Source: Stappia indica (GTDB lineage Bacteria; Pseudomonadota; Alphaproteobacteria; Rhizobiales; Stappiaceae). From it: a stretch of 64,000 bases of DNA. The stretch covers positions 1,364,001 through 1,428,000 of the forward strand of contig NZ_MBQE01000001.1 in NCBI RefSeq assembly GCF_001696535.1, given 5' to 3'. Below are positions 9,115-17,653 of the stretch, in pieces (position 1 is the stretch's first letter; each line of letters opens with the position of its first letter). The notes under the pieces were generated by a model. That model was not told where the DNA came from. It saw only the letters and a list, made by a program, of their open reading frames with translations, and made no database searches. Made by a program: the position numbers and the translations under genes.

Positions 9115-9163
9115 CAGAACCTGACCCCACGACACTTGTCACAATTGGCCGGGGAGAGGCACT

Positions 9164-10426
9164 GTGCAGCAGCACGACAGTGGGCGTTTGCGGATTGTGG
9201 TGATCGGCGCGGGGATCGTCGGCGTCAGCGCCGCGCTCCGCCTTCTCGACGACGGCCATCAGGTCACCCTGCTCGACCGTGCGGGGCCCGGCGAAGGCAC
9301 GTCCCACGGCAATGGCGGCGTGCTCGCCTCCTGCGCCGTCGTACCCGTCACCGTTCCCGGCCTGCCGTCCAAGGCGCCGCGCATGCTGATGGCCCCGGAC
9401 AGCCCGCTGTTCCTGCGCTGGTCCTACCTGCCGCGCCTGCTGCCCTGGCTGGCGAAATATCTCTCCCATTGCAAGGCCAGCGAGACCGAGCGCATCGCCC
9501 GCGCGCTGCTGCCCATCGTCGGCAACAGCCTCGACGAACATCGCGCGCTGGCCGGCGCCACGGCGGCGAACCGCTGGATCGCCCCGTCCGACTATCTCTA
9601 TATCTACCGCGACCGCGCCGCCTTCGAGGGCGATGCCTATGGCTGGCGCCTGCGTCGCGAGGCCGGCTTCACCTGGGACGAGATGGAAGGCGCCTCGCTC
9701 GGGTCCTACGACCCGCTGCTGGGCGAGGCCAACCGCTTCGCCGTCCGTCTTGCCGACCACGGCGTCATCCGCGATCCGGGCCTCTACGTGAAGGATCTCG
9801 CCGCCGAGTTCGAGGCGCGCGGCGGCACCGTCCTGCGTGGCACGCTGCAGGGCTTCGTCACCGAGAACGGCCGCCTCGCCTCCCTTGCCACCGACGGCGG
9901 GCCGCTCGCCTGCGACCGCGCCGTGCTGGCGACCGGCGTGTGGTCCGGTCCGCTCGCCGACCAGCTCGGCATCTCCGTGCCGCTGGAGAGCGAGCGCGGC
10001 TACCATCTGGAGCTGGAGGCGCCGAGCGCGATGCCGCGCGCGCCCTTCATGTTCGCCTCCGCGAAATTCGTCGCAACCCCGCTCGAGGGGCGCATCCGCC
10101 TTGCCGGCGTCGTCGAGTTCGGCGGCCTTGCCGCGGGACCTGCGAAGGCGCCGTTCGAACTTCTGGAGCGCCAGCTGCGCCGGGCCATGCCCGCGCTGCG
10201 CTGGGGCTCGACCCGTCAATGGATGGGACACCGGCCGGCACCGGCCGATTCCATCCCCGTGATCGGGCCGTCGCCGGCATGCGGCGACGTCCTGATGGCT
10301 TTCGGCCACCATCATGTCGGCCTGACCGGCGGTCCCAGGACCGGTCGCCTCGTTGCCGACATGATTGCGGGACGCAAGCCGAATATCGACCCCGCCCCCT
10401 ATTCGCCCGCGCGTTTCGCTGTCTAG
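9164..10426 (+). CDS. FAD-dependent oxidoreductase, DadA/glycine-oxidase type
   Basis: A GTG start at 9164 follows the ribosome site GGGGAGAGG. The 420-residue protein opens with the FAD Rossmann motif VVIGAGIVGVSAALRLLDDG (about residues 11-30), then a glutamate/aspartate-ending second strand (VTLLDRAGPGEGTSHGNGG) as in the DAO superfamily. The C-terminus has GHRPAPADSIPVIGPSP and FGHHHVGLTGGPRTGRLVADMIAG, matching D-amino-acid dehydrogenases. Such enzymes oxidise D-amino acids, sarcosine or related secondary amines. It is the first gene after the shared operator and probably leads the TRAP transporter genes, though a 99-base gap precedes dctP. The precise substrate is unknown. Confidence 0.87.
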   Translation: MQQHDSGRLRIVVIGAGIVGVSAALRLLDDGHQVTLLDRAGPGEGTSHGNGGVLASCAVVPVTVPGLPSKAPRMLMAPDSPLFLRWSYLPRLLPWLAKYLSHCKASETERIARALLPIVGNSLDEHRALAGATAANRWIAPSDYLYIYRDRAAFEGDAYGWRLRREAGFTWDEMEGASLGSYDPLLGEANRFAVRLADHGVIRDPGLYVKDLAAEFEARGGTVLRGTLQGFVTENGRLASLATDGGPLACDRAVLATGVWSGPLADQLGISVPLESERGYHLELEAPSAMPRAPFMFASAKFVATPLEGRIRLAGVVEFGGLAAGPAKAPFELLERQLRRAMPALRWGSTRQWMGHRPAPADSIPVIGPSPACGDVLMAFGHHHVGLTGGPRTGRLVADMIAGRKPNIDPAPYSPARFAV

Positions 10427-10525
10427 AGTGAGACCCATGGGGACTGGGCTGCGGGAACACCGACCAGAGACCTGGATTGCCGCGAGATCCGGAACAATCG
10501 GATCCCGGCCGATGGAGGACCGAAC

Positions 10526-11515
10526 ATGACTGACCTGCTGAAGAGCACCACCGGCATCGTAACCGCCGCGCTTCTGGCCGCTGCCGCCGCTTCGCCGGCC
10601 GTTGCCGCCGAGAAGTGGGACATGCCGCTCGCCTATCCGGCGACCAACTTCCATTCCGAGAACGCGGCTGCCTTCGCGGCCTGCGTCACCGAGGGCACCG
10701 GCGGCGAGATCGAGATCGTCACCCATCCGGGCGGCTCGCTGTTCGGCGGCGCCGACATCAAGCGCGCCGTGCAGACCGGCCAGGTGCCGATCGGCGAGCG
10801 CTTGCTCTCCGCCCATGCCAACGAGGACCCGATCTTCGGCGTCGACAGCATTCCCTTCCTCGCCACCTCCTTCGACGATTCCGTTAAGCTGTGGTCGGCT
10901 GCCGAAGGCGCGGTGGAAGAGGCGCTGGACGGCCAGAACCTCGTCCTTCTCTACAGCGTGCCGTGGCCGCCGCAGGGCCTGTACTTCAACAAGGAAGTCA
11001 ATTCCGGCGCCGACATGAAGGGCATCAAGTTCCGTGCCTACAATGCCGCGACCGCCAAGCTCGCCGAGCTGACCGGCATGCTCCCGGTGCAGATCGAGGC
11101 GGCCGAGGTCTCCCAGGCCTTCGCCACCGGCGTCGCCGAATCGATGATCTCCTCCGGCGCCACCGGCTACGACAGCAAGCTGTGGGAGAACGTCTCGCAC
11201 TTCTACGAGGTCGACGCCTGGCTGCCGCGCAACTCGGTGATGGTCAACAAGGACACCTGGGCCGGCCTTTCGGACGAGACCAAGAAGGTCTTCACCGACT
11301 GCTCCGCCAAGGCCGAGGCCGACGGCCTGCAGAAGGCCAAGGACTACACCAAGCTGACGCTGGACGGCCTCGCCTCCAACGGCATGAAGGTGCTGAAGCC
11401 CAGCGACCAGCTCAAGGCCGATCTGGCTGTCGTCGGCGAAGCCATGACCGACGAGTGGCTGAAGGCCGCCGGCGACAAGGGCAAGGCCATCGTCGACGCC
11501 TTCAAGGCCAACTAA
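10526..11515 (+). CDS. TRAP transporter solute-binding protein (DctP family)
   Basis: The 329-residue protein has a clear Sec signal peptide (residues 1-28, cleavage after PAVAA) and a mature start EKWDMPLAYPATNFHSENA typical of DctP/TAXI-type periplasmic binding proteins. GMKGIKFRAYN-like (DMKGIKFRAYNAATAKL) around residues 165-185 carries the conserved Arg that binds the carboxylate of TRAP ligands. It should capture an organic or amino acid in the periplasm and pass it to the membrane pair encoded next. A GGAGG-containing ribosome site lies just upstream. Context with hydantoinase and FAD oxidase suggests a cyclic amide, N-carbamoyl or D-amino acid ligand; that is inference. Confidence 0.92.
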   Translation: MTDLLKSTTGIVTAALLAAAAASPAVAAEKWDMPLAYPATNFHSENAAAFAACVTEGTGGEIEIVTHPGGSLFGGADIKRAVQTGQVPIGERLLSAHANEDPIFGVDSIPFLATSFDDSVKLWSAAEGAVEEALDGQNLVLLYSVPWPPQGLYFNKEVNSGADMKGIKFRAYNAATAKLAELTGMLPVQIEAAEVSQAFATGVAESMISSGATGYDSKLWENVSHFYEVDAWLPRNSVMVNKDTWAGLSDETKKVFTDCSAKAEADGLQKAKDYTKLTLDGLASNGMKVLKPSDQLKADLAVVGEAMTDEWLKAAGDKGKAIVDAFKAN

Positions 11516-11658
11516 GCGGCGCGTTCCGCCGCCTCCGTCACCGACGGTCCGGATGTGCGCCCGCCTGAGCGTGTGCGCATCCGGCGCCTGCCGCGGCCCG
11601 AAGGTCGCGGCACACTGCCGTCCCTGACAGCCGGGCTCCTGCCCGCGCAGGCCTGCCC

Positions 11659-11685
11659 GCCGGACCGCGCGCTTCGCGGCCCGGC
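11659..11685 (+). other. Stem-loop between dctP- and dctQ-type genes
   Basis: GCCGGACCGCG at 11659-11669 pairs with CGCGGCCCGGC at 11675-11685, with one A-C mismatch and a 5-base loop. It sits in the 218-base gap after the binding-protein gene. No U-run follows. Such hairpins often protect the 3' end of the binding-protein mRNA so that it outnumbers the membrane subunits; that role is inferred. Confidence 0.42.
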
Positions 11686-11733
11686 CGGGGCAGTTGCGCC
11701 GTGGCCGGTCCGCAACAGACACGGAACACGACC

Positions 11734-12267
11734 ATGATCGCACTCGGGCGCGGACTCCGCCGCCTTCTCGACGGACTGTATCTGGCCGGCGGCATGATCG
11801 CCGCGCTGGCGCTGGTCTCCATCCTCGCCATCATCGTGGCGCAGATGATCGCCAGATGGACCGGCCTGATCTTCCCTGGCGCTGCCAGCTATGCCGGCTA
11901 CGCCATGGCCTCGGCCTCCTTCTTCGCCTTCGCCCATGCGCTCAACCGCGGCGCCCATATCCGGGTCAGCCTGCTGCTCAGCGCCCTCGGCCGCCATCGC
12001 CGCTGGCTCGAGATCTGGTGCTTCGGCATCGGCTCCGCCCTGACCTGGTACCTCTCGTACTATGCGATCAAGGCCGTCTACTGGTCGCGCAAGCTGAACG
12101 ACATCAGCCAGGGCCAGGACGCCACGCCCCTGTGGATCCCGCAGATGGCCATGGCCGCCGGCGCGGTCCTTCTCGCCATCGCCATGACGGATCACCTGGT
12201 CCGCGTTCTCGTCCTCGGCTCGTCGGGCATCGTCGCCGACACGGTCGAACAGAGCCACGGGGAGTAA
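11734..12267 (+). CDS. TRAP transporter small permease (DctQ family)
   Basis: The ATG at 11734 gives 177 residues; a GTG at 11701 would add 11 non-conserved residues. Four membrane helices are visible (about 13-40, 50-70, 88-110 and 130-155), with the family feature FAHALNRGAHIRVSLLLSAL after the second helix. DctQ subunits form the small membrane domain of TRAP transporters and pair with DctM. The large permease gene begins only 6 bases after its stop, so both are translated from one mRNA. Confidence 0.9.
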   Translation: MIALGRGLRRLLDGLYLAGGMIAALALVSILAIIVAQMIARWTGLIFPGAASYAGYAMASASFFAFAHALNRGAHIRVSLLLSALGRHRRWLEIWCFGIGSALTWYLSYYAIKAVYWSRKLNDISQGQDATPLWIPQMAMAAGAVLLAIAMTDHLVRVLVLGSSGIVADTVEQSHGE

Positions 12268-12273
12268 GCCGCC

Positions 12274-13581
12274 ATGGAAACCCTCGCTCCCATCATCCTC
12301 TTCCTCTTCGTGCTGTTCCTGCTGCTGGGCACCGGCGTGTGGGTGGGCCTTGCCCTGCTCGGCGTCGCCTTCGTCGGCATGGAGCTGTTCACCTCGCGTC
12401 CCGCCGGCGACGCCATGATCACGGTGATCTGGGCCGCCTCCTCGTCCTGGACGCTGACCGCGCTGCCGCTGTTCATCTGGATGGGCGAAATCCTCTACAG
12501 GACACGCCTGTCGGAAGACATGTTCCGCGGCCTTGCCCCGTGGATGGCACGCCTGCCCGGCGGCCTGCTGCACACCAATGTCGTCGGCTGCACGGTCTTC
12601 GCCGCCGTCTCCGGCTCCTCCGCCGCCACGCTGACGACGGTCGGCAAGATGTCGGTGCCGGAGCTGCGCAAGCGCGACTATCCGGAAAAGATGGTGATCG
12701 GCACGCTGGCGGGCGCGGCCACCCTCGGCCTGATGATCCCGCCCTCCCTGACGCTGATCGTCTACGGCGTCACCATCAACGAATCCATCACCAAGCTGTT
12801 CATGGCCGGCATCCTGCCGGGCCTCGTGCTGGCCGGTCTCTTCATGGGCTATATCGCGGTCTACGCGAAGCTCTCGAAGAACTACAAGCCGCAGCCCGAG
12901 CCGCAGATGACCTTCCGCGAAAAGCTCGCCAACTCCCGCTTCCTGCTGCCGGTGATCGCGCTGATCATCGTCGTGATCGGCTCCATGTATACCGGCCTTG
13001 CCACCGCCACCGAAGCCGCCGCCCTCGGCGTCATCGGCTCGCTGGCTCTGGCCGCCGGACAGGGCTCGCTCACCTGGAAGACCTTCGGCGAAAGCCTGAT
13101 GGGCGCCACCCGCACCTCCGCGATGGTGGCCCTCATTCTCGCCGGCGCCGCCTTCCTGTCGCTGTCCATGGGCTTCACCGGCCTGCCGCGCGCGCTGGCC
13201 GCCTGGATCGCCGACATGCAGCTCTCGCGCTTCGAGCTGCTGATGGCGCTGCTGGTCTTCTACATCGTCATCGGCTGCTTCCTGGACGGCATCTCCTCGG
13301 TGGTGCTGACCATGGCGGTGGTCGAGCCGATGGTGCGGGCCGCCGGCATCGATGCGATCTGGTTCGGCATCTTCGTCGTGGTGGTGGTCGAGATGGCGCA
13401 GATCACGCCGCCCATCGGCTTCAACCTGTTCGTGCTGCAAGGCATGACGCGGCACGAGATGACCTATATCGCCCGCGCCGCCCTGCCGATGTTCGCGCTG
13501 ATGGTGGTCATGGTGTTCATCCTGATCGCCTTCCCGGAGCTGGCGACCTGGCTGCCCGAGAACATGCGCACCCGGCCGTAA
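12274..13581 (+). CDS. TRAP transporter large permease (DctM family)
   Basis: This 435-residue, roughly 12-helix protein is the ion-coupled transport subunit of a TRAP system, working in the inner membrane with the DctQ-type protein and the DctP-type binding protein encoded just before it. Typical segments include GAAATLGLMIPPSLTLIVYG, NESITKLFMAGILPG, and the C-terminal EMAQITPPIGFNLFVLQGM, which matches the second re-entrant hairpin motif of DctM proteins. Length is normal for the family. A strong intrinsic terminator follows 23 bases after the stop and closes the oxidoreductase-TRAP unit. Confidence 0.94.
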   Translation: METLAPIILFLFVLFLLLGTGVWVGLALLGVAFVGMELFTSRPAGDAMITVIWAASSSWTLTALPLFIWMGEILYRTRLSEDMFRGLAPWMARLPGGLLHTNVVGCTVFAAVSGSSAATLTTVGKMSVPELRKRDYPEKMVIGTLAGAATLGLMIPPSLTLIVYGVTINESITKLFMAGILPGLVLAGLFMGYIAVYAKLSKNYKPQPEPQMTFREKLANSRFLLPVIALIIVVIGSMYTGLATATEAAALGVIGSLALAAGQGSLTWKTFGESLMGATRTSAMVALILAGAAFLSLSMGFTGLPRALAAWIADMQLSRFELLMALLVFYIVIGCFLDGISSVVLTMAVVEPMVRAAGIDAIWFGIFVVVVVEMAQITPPIGFNLFVLQGMTRHEMTYIARAALPMFALMVVMVFILIAFPELATWLPENMRTRP

Positions 13582-13604
13582 GACCGGGCACATCCTGCGA
13601 TCTT

Positions 13605-13636
13605 CCCCGCCCGCGCGATTTTGCGGGCGGGGTTTT
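13605..13636 (+). terminator. Intrinsic terminator of the TRAP unit
   Basis: CCCCGCCCGC at 13605-13614 pairs perfectly with GCGGGCGGGG at 13623-13632 over an 8-base loop, followed by TTTT. This separates transcription of the TRAP genes from the hydantoinase gene downstream. Confidence 0.88.
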
Positions 13637-13650
13637 GCAAAAACAACGTT

Positions 13651-13677
13651 GACATTTTCTCGATAAATTGTTGACGT
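13651..13677. promoter_or_regulatory. Probable operator, copy 2, ahead of the hydantoinase gene
   Basis: GACATTTTCTCGATAAATTG then TTGAC (13651-13675) repeats the site at 9088-9112 with one mismatch (C for G at 13659). The common core is TCGATAAATTGTTGAC. Here the outer palindrome arms are weaker (TTCTC and GACGT), so the downstream half-site is the best-preserved part. It lies 73 bases before the hydantoinase ATG and 15 bases past the terminator stem region, where a promoter is needed. Regulation together with the upstream unit is inferred. Confidence 0.7.
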
Positions 13678-13749
13678 AATGACGAGCCAATAACCGGCCC
13701 TCCCGTGCCCAGCGCATGCGGGCCGGACCGACCAGCGGAGAGACGCATC

Positions 13750-16700
13750 ATGACCAGCGGCAAGTGGGATTTCTGGATCGATCGCGGCGGCACCTTCACC
13801 GACATCGTCGCCCGCGATCCCGACGGCGGCATCCGCGCCCACAAGGTCCTGTCGGAGAACCCGGAAGCCTATCGCGACGCCGCCATCCAGGGCATCCGCG
13901 AGCTGATGGGCGTCGCCTCCGGCGAGCGCATCCCGGCCGAGCGCATCGCCACCGTCAAGATGGGCACCACCGTCGCCACCAACGCGCTGCTGGAGCGCAA
14001 GGGCGACCGCACCCTGCTGGTCACCACCCGCGGCTTCCGCGATGCGCTGGAGATCGGCTACCAGGCGCGGCCCGACATCTTCGCCAAGGAGATCATCAAG
14101 CCGGAACTGCTCTATGAGCGCGTCGTCGAGGTCGCCGAGCGCGTGCGCGCCGACGGCACCATCGAGGCCGAGCCGGATCTGGCCGAGGTCGAGCGCGACC
14201 TCAAGGCCGCCTATGACAGCGGCATCCGCTCCGCCGCCATCGTCTTCATGCACGCCTATGCCTTCCCCGAGCACGAGAAGAAGGTCGCCGAGATCGCCCG
14301 CAAGGTCGGCTTCCCGCAGGTCTCCGTCAGCCACGAGGTCTCGCCGCTGATGAAGCTGGTCGGGCGCGGCGACACCACCGTGGTCGATGCCTATCTCTCG
14401 CCGATCCTGCGCCGCTATGTCGAGCAGGTGGCGAGCGAACTGCAGATCGACGGCACCGATTGCCGGCTGATGTTCATGCAGTCCTCCGGCGGCCTCACCG
14501 CCGCCGACCTCTTCCAGGGCAAGGACGCGATCCTGTCGGGTCCGGCCGGCGGCGTCGTCGGCGCCATCGAGACCTCGCGCATGGCCGGCTTCGATGCGGT
14601 CATCGGCTTCGACATGGGCGGCACCTCCACGGACGTCTCGCACTACAACGGCGAGTATGAGCGTGCCTTCGAGACCGAGGTGGCGGGCGTGCGCATGCGC
14701 GCGCCGATGATGATGATCCACACGGTCGCGGCCGGCGGCGGCTCGATCCTCCACTACAAGGACGGCCGCTTCCAGGTCGGCCCGGATTCCGCTGGCGCCA
14801 ATCCCGGCCCCGCCTGCTACCGCCGCGGCGGCCCGCTCGCCGTCACCGACGCCAATGTCATGGTCGGCAAGCTGCGCCCCGACTTCTTCCCGAAGATCTT
14901 CGGCCCGGGCCGCGACGAGCCGCTCGACCGCGACGCGGTGGTGGCGAAGTTCGAGGAAATGGCCGCCCGCATCGGCGACGGCCGCTCCGCTGCCGAGGTC
15001 GCCGACGGCTTCCTGAAGATCGCCGTCGAGAACATGGCCAACGCCATCAAGAAGATCTCGGTCCAGCGCGGCTACGACGTCACCGAATATGCGCTGACCT
15101 GCTTCGGCGGCGCCGGCGGCCAGCACGCCTGCTCGGTTGCCGACAGCCTCGGCATGACCACCGTGATCGTCCACCCGCTGTCGGGCATCCTGTCCGCCTA
15201 CGGCATGGGCCTTGCCGACATCCGCGCCACCCGTCAGCAGGCGGTCGTGCGCCGGCTCGAGCCTGCGATGCTCGAGGACCTTCAGGCGCTCGCCGGTCGC
15301 CTGTCGGCGGAGACCCGGGCCGAGGTCGCCGGCCAGGGCGTCGCCGATGCCGAAATCCGCAACCTGCCGCGCGCCCTGCTGCGCTACGAGGGCACGGACA
15401 CCCCGATCCCGGTCGCCTATGTGGCCGGCGACATCGACGCCATGGTCGGCGCCTTCGCCGATGCGCACCGCGCCCAGTTCGGCTTCGTCTACGAGAACAA
15501 GCCGATCGTCGTGGAAGCGCTCGAGGTGGAATCCGTCGGCGGCGGCTCCGGCATCGACGAGCCGGACCTGCAGCTCGTCTCCGGCTCGCCCGAGCCGACC
15601 GACAAGGGCAGCATCTTCGCAGAGGGCGAGTGGCGCGAGGCGGGCTTCTTCGCCCGCGCCGGCCTCAAGCCCGGCCACAAGCTGTCCGGCCCCGCGCTCA
15701 TCGTCGAGCCGCACCAGACCATCGTCGTGGAGCCGGGCTGGCAGGCGGAAATCACCGCCAAGGACCATGTCGTCCTGCGCCGCGTCGAGAAGCTCGCCCG
15801 CGCCGAGGCCATCGGCACCAAGGCCGATCCGGTCATGCTCGAGGTCTTCAACAACCTCTTCATGTCGATCGCCGAGCAGATGGGCGTGACGCTGCAGAAC
15901 ACCGCCTACTCGGTGAACGTCAAGGAGCGCCTCGACTTCTCCTGCGCCGTGTTCGACGCCTCCGGCGCGCTGGTCGCCAATGCCCCGCACATGCCGGTGC
16001 ATCTGGGTTCCATGGACCGCTCCGTCGAGACGGTGATCAAGCTCAACGCCGGCCAGATCCGCCCCGGAGACGTCTTCGCGCTGAACGCGCCCTATAACGG
16101 CGGCACCCACCTGCCGGACATCACCGTCGTCTCGCCGGTCTTCGACGACGAGGGCAAGGAGATCCTGTTCTGGGCGGCAAGCCGCGGCCACCATGCCGAT
16201 GTCGGCGGCTCGGCCCCCGGCTCCATGACCCCGCGTGCCACCACCGTGGACGAGGAAGGCGTGCTGATCGACAACTTCAAGCTCGTCGATCAGGGCCGCT
16301 TCCGCGAGGAAGAACTCGTGCACGTCCTCACCGACCATCCCTGGCCGGTGCGCAACGTCACGCAGAACGTCGCCGACCTGAAGGCGCAGATCGCCGCCAA
16401 CGAGAAGGGCGTGCAGGAGCTGCGCAAGATGGTCTCCCACTTCGGCCTCGAAGTGGTGCAGGCCTATATGGGCCACGTCCAGGACAATGCCGAGGAGAGC
16501 GTGCGCCGGGTCATCGAGGCGCTGACCGACAGCGAGTACGAGTACCCGACCGACCAGGGCTCGGTGATCCGCGTCCGGATCACCGTCGACAAGACGAAGC
16601 GCGAGGCGACCGTCGACTTCACCGGCACCAGCGAAGTGAAGCCGAACAACTTCAACGCGCCCGAGCCTGTCACCCGCGCGGCGGTGCTCTACTGCTTCCG

Positions 16701-17352
16701 CGTCATGGTCGAGGGTCACATCCCGATGAATGCGGGCTGCCTGCGGCCGATCCACATCGTCATCCCCGACGGCTGCATGCTGAAGCCGGCCTACCCGGCC
16801 GCCGTCGTCGCCGGCAATGTGGAGACCAGCCAGCACGTCACCAACGCCCTGTTCGGCGCGCTGGGAGCCATGGCCAACAGCCAGGGGTCGATGAACAACC
16901 TGACCTTCGGCAACGCCACCTACCAGTATTACGAGACCCTGTGCTCGGGCTCGCCCGCCGGTCCCGGCTTCAACGGCACCGACGGTGTCCATGTGCACAT
17001 GACCAACTCGCGCCTCACCGATCCGGAAGTGCTGGAGTTCCGTTATCCGGTCCTGCTGGAGGACTTCCACATCCGCGAGGGGTCCGGCGGCACGGGCAAG
17101 TGGCATGCCGGCAACGGCACCAAGCGCACCATCCGCTTCCTGGAAGAGATGGAGCTGGCGATCCTGTCGTCCCACCGCACCATCACCCCGAAGGGCGGCG
17201 AAGGCGGCGGCGACGGCCAGCTCGGCAAGACCCTGGTGCGCCGTCTCGACGGCAGCACGCAGGAGCTTGGCGGCTGCGACCAGACCGTCCTGAAGGCGGG
17301 CGAGGCGGTCACCGTCATCACCCCGACCGCCGGCGGCTGGGGCAAGGCGTAA
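13750..17352 (+). CDS. Fused HyuA-HyuB hydantoinase/5-oxoprolinase
   Basis: The ATG at 13750 follows GCGGAGAGACG; the earlier ATG at 13705 adds 15 atypical residues. The 1200-residue protein joins both subunits of ATP-dependent hydantoinases. The HyuA part (1 to about 690) has the ASKHA-type nucleotide motifs [16 protein letters not shown] and [12 protein letters not shown]; the HyuB part (from about 695, [20 protein letters not shown]) has [28 protein letters not shown] and a C-terminal GGxGG-type region. Members hydrolyse 5-oxoproline, N-methylhydantoin or related cyclic amides using ATP; acetone carboxylase is a cousin. The full length equals that of eukaryote-like 5-oxoprolinases. A separate transcription unit, with an operator copy and its own terminator. 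Confidence 0.92.
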   Translation: MTSGKWDFWIDRGGTFTDIVARDPDGGIRAHKVLSENPEAYRDAAIQGIRELMGVASGERIPAERIATVKMGTTVATNALLERKGDRTLLVTTRGFRDALEIGYQARPDIFAKEIIKPELLYERVVEVAERVRADGTIEAEPDLAEVERDLKAAYDSGIRSAAIVFMHAYAFPEHEKKVAEIARKVGFPQVSVSHEVSPLMKLVGRGDTTVVDAYLSPILRRYVEQVASELQIDGTDCRLMFMQSSGGLTAADLFQGKDAILSGPAGGVVGAIETSRMAGFDAVIGFDMGGTSTDVSHYNGEYERAFETEVAGVRMRAPMMMIHTVAAGGGSILHYKDGRFQVGPDSAGANPGPACYRRGGPLAVTDANVMVGKLRPDFFPKIFGPGRDEPLDRDAVVAKFEEMAARIGDGRSAAEVADGFLKIAVENMANAIKKISVQRGYDVTEYALTCFGGAGGQHACSVADSLGMTTVIVHPLSGILSAYGMGLADIRATRQQAVVRRLEPAMLEDLQALAGRLSAETRAEVAGQGVADAEIRNLPRALLRYEGTDTPIPVAYVAGDIDAMVGAFADAHRAQFGFVYENKPIVVEALEVESVGGGSGIDEPDLQLVSGSPEPTDKGSIFAEGEWREAGFFARAGLKPGHKLSGPALIVEPHQTIVVEPGWQAEITAKDHVVLRRVEKLARAEAIGTKADPVMLEVFNNLFMSIAEQMGVTLQNTAYSVNVKERLDFSCAVFDASGALVANAPHMPVHLGSMDRSVETVIKLNAGQIRPGDVFALNAPYNGGTHLPDITVVSPVFDDEGKEILFWAASRGHHADVGGSAPGSMTPRATTVDEEGVLIDNFKLVDQGRFREEELVHVLTDHPWPVRNVTQNVADLKAQIAANEKGVQELRKMVSHFGLEVVQAYMGHVQDNAEESVRRVIEALTDSEYEYPTDQGSVIRVRITVDKTKREATVDFTGTSEVKPNNFNAPEPVTRAAVLYCFRVMVEGHIPMNAGCLRPIHIVIPDGCMLKPAYPAAVVAGNVETSQHVTNALFGALGAMANSQGSMNNLTFGNATYQYYETLCSGSPAGPGFNGTDGVHVHMTNSRLTDPEVLEFRYPVLLEDFHIREGSGGTGKWHAGNGTKRTIRFLEEMELAILSSHRTITPKGGEGGGDGQLGKTLVRRLDGSTQELGGCDQTVLKAGEAVTVITPTAGGWGKA

Positions 17353-17392
17353 CGCCTGCGGGCGTCCCCCCGCCCCTTTGATCGCGATCTGG

Positions 17393-17420
17393 ACGGCCGC
17401 GCCCATGGCGCGGCCGTCTT
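17393..17420 (+). terminator. Stem-loop after the hydantoinase gene
   Basis: ACGGCCGCGCC at 17393-17403 pairs perfectly with GGCGCGGCCGT at 17407-17417 over a CAT loop, 41 bases after the stop. The following CTT gives only a short U-run, so termination strength is uncertain. Confidence 0.68.
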
Positions 17421-17459
17421 GGCATCCGGCGGCGACCTCTGCGGCAGGTCCTTCGCTTC

Positions 17460-17653
17460 GCCTGCCGTTTCGGTCGCATTTGCTTCAATTTTGAAGAAGT
17501 CGAAATATAAACGACAAAGTATTCAAGCCTGAGGCAGGTCAGACAACCTGACTTTATATTTTCACAGTCAGGAAAATTTAACAGCTTGCGCCGTGTAATG
17601 GACGCACGGCCCTTTCCGTTGGCCGACCTTCCATCTGTCGAGGAATACCTCCG
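17460..17653 (+). other. AT-rich leader ahead of the chemoreceptor gene
   Basis: This is one of the few AT-rich stretches of the window, with TTCAATTTTGAA, a small perfect palindrome, at about 17486-17497 and several AT runs up to 17580. It probably contains the chemoreceptor promoter. I cannot assign -35 and -10 boxes with confidence and see no gene in it. Confidence 0.4.

Noticed and set aside
10480-10510. A short inverted repeat (GATCCG/CGGATC) ahead of the TRAP binding-protein gene, considered as an operator.
   Set aside because: Only 6-bp arms, unlike the shared 25-bp motif, and close to chance expectation in GC-rich DNA.
11512-17406. A minus-strand open frame of 1964 codons opposite the TRAP and hydantoinase genes.
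   Set aside because: It is an antisense by-product of high-GC codon use. It has no family similarity, is dominated by Gly, Ala, Arg, Asp and His, and spans three real genes, a terminator and an operator.
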